Source: Jeongeupia chitinilytica (GTDB lineage Bacteria; Pseudomonadota; Gammaproteobacteria; Burkholderiales; Chitinibacteraceae). Taken from it: a DNA stretch of 64,000 nt. The translations under genes and the position numbers were made by a program. Of this stretch, positions 25,737-31,475 are shown one piece after another. Under the pieces are notes generated by a model that had not been told where the DNA came from, searched no databases, and was given only the letters and a program-made list of their open reading frames with translations. The DNA lies in contig NZ_BMYO01000005.1 of NCBI RefSeq assembly GCF_014652315.1, positions 248,001-312,000 on the forward strand. The letters run 5' to 3'. Each line of letters begins with the position of its first letter. Within the stretch, counting starts at the first letter, position 1.

Positions 25737-26465
25737 TTACCGCGCGATCCGCAGGCGGAACTGGAAGTTGTCGGAGCGGCAGTACAGGTATTCGAAATCG
25801 ACCGGATGGCCGTGGCGGTCGTGCGTCAGCCGTTCGATGCGCAGCAGCGGCGCGCCCGGATCCAGCGCCAGCAGCTTGGCGGTGGCCGGGTCGGCCAGCT
25901 GCGCGTCGATGGCGAGATCGGCATGGCCGAGGGCGATGCCGTAGTCGTTTTCGAGGATGACGAACACGTCGCGCGAGGCGAGATCCTCGCGGGCCAGCCG
26001 TTCGCCGATGTGGGGTGCCACCCAAGTGATGTCGAGCGATACCGGCTCGCGGTTCAGCAACCGCACCCGGCGCAACTCGGTGACCGGTGCACCGGGCGCC
26101 AGCTGCAGGCGTTCGGCCACGGTGGCGTCGGCGGGCAGCGTGCGGATGTCGAGCAGCCGGTTGCTGATCTCGTGGCCATGCTCGCGCATCGCCTCGGCAA
26201 AGCCCTGCAGTCGGGCCAGTTGCTGGAAGGGTTTCGGCTTGGAGACGAAGGCGCCCTTGCCGGGCACCTTGAACAGCACGCCTTCCTTCTCCAGCTCGCC
26301 CAGCGCCTGCCGCACGGTAATGCGGCTGACGCCGTAGCGGAACATCAGGTCGCTTTCGGACGGCAGTCGCTCGTGCGGCAGATACGCACCGGCGTGGATC
26401 GTGGTGCGAAGCTCGTCGCGGATGCGGCCGTAGAGCGGCTGAGCGGCACGTCGGGAATCTGGCAT
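25737..26465 (-). CDS. GntR-family regulator, HutC/FarR subfamily
   Basis: A protein of 242 residues. The N-terminal winged helix is at about 8-75 (LYGRIRDELRTTIHAG, LPSESDLMFRYGVSRITVRQALGELEKEG, GKGAFVS). The C-terminal UTRA ligand domain spans about 95-240. These regulators are normally repressors released by a small ligand, here perhaps the transported compound. It is the first gene of the operon, 24 bp before the flavoprotein gene, so it probably autoregulates. A palindrome ATGACAGGTCAT lies just upstream at the predicted transcription start. Confidence 0.9.
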   Translation of the reverse strand: MPDSRRAAQPLYGRIRDELRTTIHAGAYLPHERLPSESDLMFRYGVSRITVRQALGELEKEGVLFKVPGKGAFVSKPKPFQQLARLQGFAEAMREHGHEISNRLLDIRTLPADATVAERLQLAPGAPVTELRRVRLLNREPVSLDITWVAPHIGERLAREDLASRDVFVILENDYGIALGHADLAIDAQLADPATAKLLALDPGAPLLRIERLTHDRHGHPVDFEYLYCRSDNFQFRLRIAR

Positions 26466-26482
26466 GGCATGGCCAACTTGTT

Positions 26483-26494
26483 ATGACAGGTCAT
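26483..26494. promoter_or_regulatory. Candidate GntR operator
   Basis: The perfect dyad ATGAC-AG-GTCAT lies 18 bp upstream of the gntR start and covers the position where the sigma-54 promoter at 26499-26514 would begin transcription (about 26488). A repressor bound here would block the promoter. Assignment to this GntR protein is by position. Confidence 0.55.
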
Positions 26495-26498
26495 GATT

Positions 26499-26514
26499 AG
26501 CAAGCGGCGTGCCA
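26499..26514 (-). promoter_or_regulatory. Sigma-54 promoter of the gntR-aprAB-like-ABC operon
   Basis: On the minus strand this reads TGGCAC-GCCGC-TTGCT, identical to the consensus TGGCAC-N5-TTGCW, with the invariant GG and GC 10 bases apart. It points into gntR, whose start codon is 34 bp downstream. Sigma-54 promoters need an AAA+ activator, and one is encoded divergently at 26906. Confidence 0.85.
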
Positions 26515-26603
26515 TGACGGATTGAACGGATCGGTTGATGTGCAAGCCATTGTTCTGTATGTGATTTGTGTTGGTTCTGTGCGTGTGGGGTTGGGTCTGA
26601 TGG

Positions 26604-26619
26604 TGTTGATAAATCAACA
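26604..26619. promoter_or_regulatory. Upstream activator site 1 (TGT-N10-ACA dyad)
   Basis: The perfect dyad TGTTGAT-AA-ATCAACA has the TGT-N10-ACA form typical of activator sites for sigma-54 enhancer-binding proteins. It lies about 115-130 bp upstream of the predicted start of transcription of the gntR operon, the usual distance for such sites. Confidence 0.6.
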
Positions 26620-26634
26620 GTGAAATCGGCAGAT

Positions 26635-26650
26635 TGCTGATTTCTCAACA
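26635..26650. promoter_or_regulatory. Upstream activator site 2 (degenerate copy)
   Basis: TGCTGATTTCTCAACA matches site 1 at 12 of 16 positions and begins 31 bp from it, close to three helical turns, so two activator dimers could sit on the same DNA face. Confidence 0.5.
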
Positions 26651-26905
26651 GCGCATCTGCGTACGGTCGTCATCGGGATGGCGTGGCCTGCTGTAAGCGA
26701 TGTGCACTCGTATCAGGGTGGGGCATCAGGCCGGGTGCCGCCGTACACTGGGCACGAGCGCGCCGCTTGCTGACGTGGCTTGCCGGCGGCAGTAGCCCTG
26801 ATCCGGGTTTGTAAGCTTCGTGCCATATGGATATGCGCAAGCATTCTTTGTCGCGGCATCACGCCGGCGCGGATACTGGGCCGATTCTTCTTTCGTGCCA
26901 CTGCC
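26651..26905. other. Leader of the sigma-54 activator gene, no further gene seen
   Basis: With the sites at 26483-26650, this completes the 440-bp gap between gntR and the activator gene. The activator frame stays open upstream to a TTG at 26780, but that extension has no family character (Cys/Ile-rich, no motif). No clear promoter for the activator and no tRNA or terminator was seen. Confidence 0.4.
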
Positions 26906-27952
26906 GTGCTGACGTTACCGAACAGTCCCGAACATGCCATTTCGATCCGCGCCAAGGCGCTGACCTTCGAGGCGCCGCAATCGCGAATCCTGCGCGAGCG
27001 GGTCCGGCTGGTGGCGCCGAGCGATGCAACGGTGCTGATCACCGGCGAGAGCGGGACCGGCAAGGAGCTGATTGCACGGCTGGTGCATACGCTCAGCGAA
27101 CGCAAGGACGGCCCGTTCGTGGCGGTCAATTGCGGGGCGCTGTCGGAAAACCTGATCGAAAGCGAACTCTTCGGCCACGAGAAGGGCGCGTTTACCGGTG
27201 CGGCCGGTGAGCGTGCCGGCTGGTTCGAGGCGGCCGACGGCGGTTCGTTGTTCCTTGACGAAGTCGGTGATCTGCCGCTGTCGATGCAGGTGAAGCTGTT
27301 GCGGGTGCTGCAGGAGCGCGAGGTCGTGCGTGTCGGCTCGCGCCAGCCGCGGCGCATCAATGTGCGGCTGATCGCGGCGACCAACGTCGACCTGCAGGCG
27401 GCGGTACGCGCCGGCCGGTTCCGCGAGGACCTGTATTACCGGCTCAATGTCGCGCCGCTGGCGATTGCGCCGTTGCGCGAGCGCAGCGAGGACATCCCGG
27501 TGCTGACCAAGCATTTCCTCGCGTTGTACGCCGGCAAGCTGCGCATCGGCGTGCCGGTGCTGACGGATGCGGCGCAGGCGCGCCTGCTGGCGCACCCGTG
27601 GCCGGGGAACATCCGCGAGCTGGAGAACGTGATCCATTATGCGCTGCTGGTCAGCAGCGGCGAGCGGATCGATGCCGGCGATCTGCATTTCACCTCGCTG
27701 GCACTACCCGAGCCGGCAGCGGCGCCCCAACCGCAAGCGGCCGGCGTGGCGACGCTGGAAGCAGCGTTGCTGGCGCTGTGCGAGCAGGGCCACCCCGACC
27801 TGTGGCTGCATATCGAGGAGACGGTGTATCGCGTCGCCTACGCATTCTGCGAGGGCAACACGGTGCAGACGTCGCGGCTGCTCAACCTCAGCCGCAACAT
27901 CGTCCGCGCACGTCTGGCGCAATTCGACGTGCGCCGCGAAACCGCCGCCTGA
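26906..27952 (+). CDS. Sigma-54-dependent activator without sensor domain (SfnR-like)
   Basis: A protein of 348 residues from a GTG start. Only about 20 residues precede the AAA+ domain, beginning with HAISIRAKALTFE, recalled from Pseudomonas SfnR-type proteins. Walker A GESGTGKE is at 47-54, the sigma-54 contact loop GAFTGA at 94-99, Walker B SLFLDE at 114-119 and a WPGNIRELEN block near 232. A C-terminal helix-turn-helix ends TSRLLNLSRNIVRARLAQF. With no sensor domain, activity is probably set by expression level, as proposed for SfnR during sulfate starvation. The GTG is favoured because SfnR proteins begin near here, but it has no good ribosome site. Confidence 0.85.
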   Translation: MLTLPNSPEHAISIRAKALTFEAPQSRILRERVRLVAPSDATVLITGESGTGKELIARLVHTLSERKDGPFVAVNCGALSENLIESELFGHEKGAFTGAAGERAGWFEAADGGSLFLDEVGDLPLSMQVKLLRVLQEREVVRVGSRQPRRINVRLIAATNVDLQAAVRAGRFREDLYYRLNVAPLAIAPLRERSEDIPVLTKHFLALYAGKLRIGVPVLTDAAQARLLAHPWPGNIRELENVIHYALLVSSGERIDAGDLHFTSLALPEPAAAPQPQAAGVATLEAALLALCEQGHPDLWLHIEETVYRVAYAFCEGNTVQTSRLLNLSRNIVRARLAQFDVRRETAA

Positions 27953-27961
27953 AGCGGCGGT
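27941..27961. terminator. Hairpin between convergent genes
   Basis: ACCGCCGC-CTGAA-GCGGCGGT forms an 8-bp stem spanning the stop codon of the sigma-54 activator, 7 bp from the stop of the convergent DszB-like gene. It has no T tract, so termination is uncertain. Confidence 0.4.
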
Positions 27962-27967
27962 CCGGTG

Positions 27968-29002
27968 TCAGGCCAGCCGGCGCTGCCGGCCAGCCAGCAC
28001 TGCGTCGAGCGGTGCCGGGTCGATCCAGTCGGCCAGATCGAAATCCCGCTCGAGAAAACCCCACTCCAGCAGGAAGGACTTGAAGTCGGCCAGCGCCGCA
28101 ATGCCGGCGTCGTCGAGGCCAAGCCCCAGATGCAGGTGCAGCCGGTCGCCATAGGCGCGACTGACCCAGGGAACCTCGATGCCGGTTTCGGCGCTGACGA
28201 AATCCAGCGTCCGGCCCGGATGCGTGCGGGCCCAGTCGCCTGCGTCGGCCACCAGCCCCAGAAAACCGCTCACGATGTCCGGGTGCTGCTGCAGTACGTC
28301 GGCGTTGACCGTCAGCGGGCGCGGCGTGCCGTTGTTGTTGCGGATGCGCGGATCGGGGTGGAAGCCGATGTCGGCGATGACCCGTGCGCCGATGTCGTCG
28401 ACGGCCTTGAGCCCGTGCGCGCCCTTGACGTAGATCGCGTCGACCTCGCCGCGCAGCAGCGCCGCACATTCGGCGGCGTAGTCGTTGGTGGCCGGCGCCT
28501 GCGGGCGCGGTTCGATCGGCGCCGCCGCGATGTCGACCAGCTCGATGTCGCCGGCGTCGAGCCCGACCAGCGACAACGCATTGAGCGTGCCGCGCAAGGC
28601 GGTGGCGCGGAACAGGTCGATGCCGTCGTCGGCCCGCAGCGGCAGGCCGATGCGCCGCCCCTTGAGCGCATCGAGCTGCGTGATGCCGCTGTCCGGCCGT
28701 GTGATCAGCAGTTGTGATTCGTCGACCCACGTCAGCCCGATGACCCGCGTTGCCGCTCCGCGTGCGCGCGCCCAGATCGCCGGCACGCTGCCGCCCTGGC
28801 GGAACGACTGGCTCAGCGTGCGGAAGCTGCTGCTGCCGGCCGACGGATCGGTCGACTGCAGCGAGCGGATCGCGATGCCGTCGGCGGACAGCTCGCCGTT
28901 CAGCCAGCCCAGATGCACGGCAATGCCGAGCGGAGTGGGGACCGGCGAGCGTGCGTAGCTCAGTGGCAGGACGGGGGATTGCGGCTCGGAAATGGATGCC
29001 AT
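27968..29002 (-). CDS. DszB-like / ABC-binding-fold protein lacking the desulfinase cysteine
   Basis: A protein of 344 residues with a periplasmic-binding-protein type II fold and no signal peptide. The layout follows DszB, the 2-(2'-hydroxyphenyl)benzenesulfinate desulfinase: LSYARSPVPTPLGIAV near the N-terminus, FRQGGSVPAIWARARG, LKGRRIGLPLR, LLRGEVDAIYVKGA and a WARTHPG-type helix. The position of the DszB catalytic Cys27 (C-PVPN) is Ser19 here (S-PVPT), so desulfinase chemistry by that mechanism is unlikely. It may be a cytoplasmic sulfur-ligand binder or an enzyme with changed chemistry. It has its own sigma-54-like promoter at 29065-29080. Confidence 0.75.
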   Translation of the reverse strand: MASISEPQSPVLPLSYARSPVPTPLGIAVHLGWLNGELSADGIAIRSLQSTDPSAGSSSFRTLSQSFRQGGSVPAIWARARGAATRVIGLTWVDESQLLITRPDSGITQLDALKGRRIGLPLRADDGIDLFRATALRGTLNALSLVGLDAGDIELVDIAAAPIEPRPQAPATNDYAAECAALLRGEVDAIYVKGAHGLKAVDDIGARVIADIGFHPDPRIRNNNGTPRPLTVNADVLQQHPDIVSGFLGLVADAGDWARTHPGRTLDFVSAETGIEVPWVSRAYGDRLHLHLGLGLDDAGIAALADFKSFLLEWGFLERDFDLADWIDPAPLDAVLAGRQRRLA

Positions 29003-29064
29003 TCGGTACTCGCTTGCGGTTGGAAAATGCCGCCCGTGCAGTGCAGCAGGCGGAGACGGACTCA

Positions 29065-29080
29065 AGCAAGAAGCAAGCCA
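29065..29080 (-). promoter_or_regulatory. Sigma-54-like promoter of the DszB-like gene
   Basis: The minus strand reads TGGCTT-GCTTC-TTGCT: the invariant GG-N10-GC and the full -12 element TTGCT are kept, and the -24 element differs from TGGCAC at two bases. It lies 63 bp upstream of the start codon. Together with the promoter at 26499 it suggests one regulon under the activator at 26906. Confidence 0.65.
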
Positions 29081-29229
29081 TGCGACAGTTTGGCGCTGGC
29101 GCGTGATCCGTCGACGACCGGCTGCTGGATTCTGCACAGCGATTGCTGCTCCGGTGGTGGTGGATCACCAGATCGGTTGCCGGTGACTGCGGAGGTCGGA
29201 CCATTGCAGTGTGGTGATGTGGGGTGGTA

Positions 29230-29420
29230 CTCAGATTGTCACCATCAACAACAAAGCAAAAAAGCCAAAAAGCCTAATGTTTGCGCGGATTACGCGGCGT
29301 CGGGGGCGTGGAAGGGTCTTGAGCAGGATTGCGAAAAAACGCGCGGAATCTCTTCGCGTTTTGCACTTTGAATGGCACGGATTGGGCTTTTGATGCTACG
29401 TGGATCAGCAGATTGTTCAT
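29230..29420. other. Probable region of the prophage left end
   Basis: Between the promoter of the chromosomal DszB-like gene and the repressor block, the DNA changes to A-rich tracts (29250-29275) and then a stretch with three GGATT words (29287, 29326, 29379) that might be transposase-binding sites. Mu-like ends start with 5'-TG; the TG at 29278 is one option. The exact junction cannot be set without the right end. Confidence 0.35.
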
Positions 29421-29565
29421 TGCTGGCATGTAGCGTGGCCGCATGGGCCTGATCTATGGGGCGAACGCGCAACTTGCCGATCGTGAAGCCTGAGGCGTTT
29501 TGGGGTGTTACTGGCTTTTGCGCCTCTTGCAGCCAGGTCTTGAGTTTTTCTAGTTCTTCTTTCAT
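29290..29565 (-). CDS. Small unknown protein next to the repressor
   Basis: A protein of 91 residues starting at 29565 after an AAGGTAGC ribosome site. Residues 1-20 (KEELEKLKTWLQEA) look like a short coiled-coil helix; the rest is charged and shows no known domain. It may be expressed with the c repressor. Its 3' end runs into the region where the phage left end should lie, which lowers confidence that it is a real gene. Confidence 0.4.
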   Translation of the reverse strand: MKEELEKLKTWLQEAQKPVTPQNASGFTIGKLRVRPIDQAHAATLHASNEQSADPRSIKSPIRAIQSAKREEIPRVFSQSCSRPFHAPDAA

Positions 29566-29703
29566 TGCAGCTACCTTGAGCTGCAAGAATATCAGCGTGT
29601 AAATAAACTGTCGCCGATGTAAGTATTGATTTATGACGTTTCACTAAATTGGCTGGTTCAGCGGCAAGCCAAGCAAAATTTTCGTTGTATCTGACTATTT
29701 TGG

Positions 29704-29922
29704 TCAGATTTTGAGGTGGGGTTTCCTCAAAACATCTAACGGGATCAGTGAGCCATTGGTATAGCGCGCTGGTACGAGATAGAGCTTCTGCGTGCCGCCA
29801 GAGCCTGAGCGCTCCTTGTAAGACCAGCCCTCCAGGTTAGCCCTAGACCTGACTCCCTCACGCGATCTCGGCATCCCTGGCAGCTGTAGTTTCAAGATTT
29901 CCGCAATGCTTAACAGTTTCAT
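29704..29922 (-). CDS. Lone Mu-type winged-helix DNA-binding protein
   Basis: A protein of 72 residues that is only a MuA/Mu-repressor-type winged helix: SIAEILKLQLPGMP, R-ANLEGWSYKER, GSGGTQKLYLVPARY. The same pattern forms the N-termini of the c repressor (next gene, 30 bp upstream) and of the transposase at 31472. With no C-terminal partner domain it may compete for operator or end sites and tune lysogeny or transposition. Possibly co-transcribed with c. Confidence 0.7.
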   Translation of the reverse strand: MKLLSIAEILKLQLPGMPRSREGVRSRANLEGWSYKERSGSGGTQKLYLVPARYTNGSLIPLDVLRKPHLKI

Positions 29923-29952
29923 AGTGTCAGTCGACGAAATGGCTATTTAACG

Positions 29953-30399
29953 CTATGCGATCAGTTGCAGCAGTTCTTTGATCTGGTCGCCGTTAAGTTT
30001 GCCGTGCCAACGGTGCTTGAGTGCGTACCGGTACAGGATCATCACCAGGTCGCCCTTCATCTCTTCTTTGTAACGCCCCGGATTTGCTGCGTAGAACCAG
30101 TCGGCGACCTGTTGGGCCGCGTCCAGTAATTCCGCATCCAACTGACCGCCAGGGCCAATCGCACCGGCTACGGCAGGCGACGGTGCTGCAGTGGTCACCT
30201 CTTCCGAGGTGCCTTGCGCCGTTGCTGATAGGTATTTGGCTGGAATCTCAAACATCTTCCTTGTCCCGCCAAAACCCACTCTCTCTTCGACGTACCAGCC
30301 CTCACGGTCTGCGCGGGTCAGGATCGCCTTCTTCGTGCCAGGGAGTCCGGCTAGGCCCATGGCAGCGATTTCTGCAGCTGTGTAGAGGGACTTACTCAA
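29953..30399 (-). CDS. c: Phage repressor c (Mu repressor-like)
   Basis: A protein of 148 residues. The N-terminal Mu-type winged helix (about 1-58: YTAAEIAAMGLAGLPGTKKAI, ADREGWYVEERVGFGGTRKM) is followed by an Ala/Pro-rich linker (60-85) and a helical C-terminus ending GDQIKELLQLIA, probably for oligomer formation. It starts at a TTG (30399) preceded by AGGTG; no ATG fits. It faces Ner across the operator array at 30401-30560 and should keep the prophage silent. The weak start codon may limit repressor level. Confidence 0.85.
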   Translation of the reverse strand: MSKSLYTAAEIAAMGLAGLPGTKKAILTRADREGWYVEERVGFGGTRKMFEIPAKYLSATAQGTSEEVTTAAPSPAVAGAIGPGGQLDAELLDAAQQVADWFYAANPGRYKEEMKGDLVMILYRYALKHRWHGKLNGDQIKELLQLIA

Positions 30400-30400
30400 T

Positions 30401-30560
30401 TACACACCTATGAATGTGAAGGTGTGTAGTTAAATACACACCTTTTGCTCGCTAAAATAGCAAGCAAAGTGTTTATTAATCAATGATTTACGTGAATTTC
30501 ATTGATTTCTATTGGTGACACCTAGGTGTGAAGCGTTGACTACACACTTCTACACACCTA
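30401..30560. promoter_or_regulatory. Repressor/Ner operator array and early promoter region
   Basis: The 9-mer TACACACCT or close variants occur at 30401, 30419 (reverse), 30435, in an overlapping pair ACACCTAGGTGT at 30518-30529, at 30541 (one change) and at 30551. The spacing falls into two groups around an AT-rich core (30445-30515), like the O1-O2-O3 layout of Mu. The divergent early and repressor promoters should lie in the core; no single -35/-10 pair stands out. Confidence 0.75.
30478..30490 (+). promoter_or_regulatory. IHF binding site
   Basis: AATCAATGATTTA fits the IHF consensus WATCAANNNNTTR at every fixed position and lies between the two operator groups. In phage Mu, IHF bends the DNA at the same place to activate the early promoter. 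Confidence 0.65.
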
Positions 30561-30595
30561 GACTTCCCTCATCTCATCCCATGAGGGAAGTTGCC

Positions 30596-30937
30596 ATGAC
30601 AAAAAAAGCAGCCTTAGAAGACTGGCATCCAGCCGACGTTGTTTGTGCGTTGCGCAAACAAGGCTGGTCGTTAAGAAAACTGTCGCTGCACCACGGCTAT
30701 GCGGATGGAGGAACGCTCAAATGTGCGCTCTCGCGGCCTTGGCCGAAGGCAGAGCGGCTCATTGCAGAGGCTATCGGTACGAGTCCGGCCGAAATCTGGC
30801 CGAGTCGCTATCGGCGGCAAGCCGCAGAGCTTTCCCCTGAAATTGTGCAGATGGTCTTTAGCGCTGTTATTGGCACGCTTAATTCCCCCGGAAGTGTAGC
30901 GAAGTGTGAAGTGAACCGCGACGCCGTTGCAGCTTAG
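30596..30937 (+). CDS. ner: Ner-like early regulator (Nlp/SfsB HTH family)
   Basis: A protein of 113 residues. The N-terminal two-thirds is the Ner fold: DWHPADVVCALRKQGWSLRKLSLHHGYADGGTLKCAL, then WPKAERLIAEAIG with PAEIWPSRY. Ner represses both repressor and early promoters after induction. The start at 30596 follows GAGGGAAG; an ATG at 30581 is the alternative. The C-terminal 40 residues are longer than in Mu Ner and of unknown role. First gene of the rightward early operon. Confidence 0.88.
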   Translation: MTKKAALEDWHPADVVCALRKQGWSLRKLSLHHGYADGGTLKCALSRPWPKAERLIAEAIGTSPAEIWPSRYRRQAAELSPEIVQMVFSAVIGTLNSPGSVAKCEVNRDAVAA

Positions 30938-30992
30938 GTGCGGACTGGCTCGCCGGTCTACGGCCTTATTTCTCAGGTGATGGAATACAGCA

Positions 30993-31475
30993 ATGCGAAA
31001 AAGAAACTGGAAAAAAGTGCAGGCATTCAGCCTCGACGAGGCGATCCAGCTGACCGCCGAATATGCCGATGAAATTGCCCGTCGCCCGGCCAAAGTCATG
31101 GCCGATCTGATGGGGGTAGAACTCAAAACCTACTATCGCTGGCTTGCCGAAAGCTCAATGCCCTTGCATCGGGTCCGCCAGTTCGAAGCATTTTCGGGCT
31201 GTCACTTCATCAGTGATTACCTCGCGGTGGCATCTGGACGTGTCGTCATTGCTGTTCCGATGGGGCGTGCCTCAAAGGCGAACGATCTGTTGGAGATGCA
31301 GGCCACCTTCACTGATGCCATGTCACAACTTGTGCGCTTCTATCAACATGGTTCCGGGTTGGAAGACACGGTATCGGCACTGACCGCAACGTTGAACCAA
31401 CTGGCGTGGCAGCGTGAAAACGTCAGCAAGGCCGCCTCGCCAGAGTTGGCCCTCTTTGAGCGCGGTGAAGCATGA
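30993..31475 (+). CDS. Early phage protein of unknown function
   Basis: A protein of 160 residues between ner and the transposase. Residues 15-75 look like a helix-turn-helix (LDEAIQLTAEYADEIARRPAKVMADLMGVELKTYYRWL), followed by a stretch resembling phage DNA-binding proteins and a helical C-terminus. The stop overlaps the transposase start (ATGA), so it is coupled to A. A role in early regulation or DNA binding is likely but not shown. Confidence 0.75.
   Translation: MRKRNWKKVQAFSLDEAIQLTAEYADEIARRPAKVMADLMGVELKTYYRWLAESSMPLHRVRQFEAFSGCHFISDYLAVASGRVVIAVPMGRASKANDLLEMQATFTDAMSQLVRFYQHGSGLEDTVSALTATLNQLAWQRENVSKAASPELALFERGEA

Noticed and set aside
23682..26486. Plus-strand open frame of 934 codons
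   Set aside because: It runs antisense through the ferredoxin, flavoprotein and gntR genes, whose motifs and overlaps are clear.
26750..26780. GGCAC and TTGC words suggesting a sigma-54 promoter for the activator gene
   Set aside because: The spacing between the elements is 10 bases instead of 5, so the invariant GG-N10-GC is not met.
26780..26905. N-terminal extension of the sigma-54 activator from a TTG
   Set aside because: The extra 42 residues lack family character, and SfnR-type proteins begin near the HAISIRAKAL segment.
29003..29290. tRNA or attB-type site at the prophage border
   Set aside because: No tRNA fold or long direct repeat was seen, and transposable phages insert nearly at random without an att site.
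29417..29644. Second small minus-strand frame beside the repressor
   Set aside because: It overlaps the 29290-29565 frame, has no good ribosome site and has a low-complexity Arg/His-rich end.
30401..30560. CRISPR-like spacing of short repeats
   Set aside because: The 9-bp repeats occur in both orientations with irregular short gaps and lie between repressor and Ner, which fits operators.
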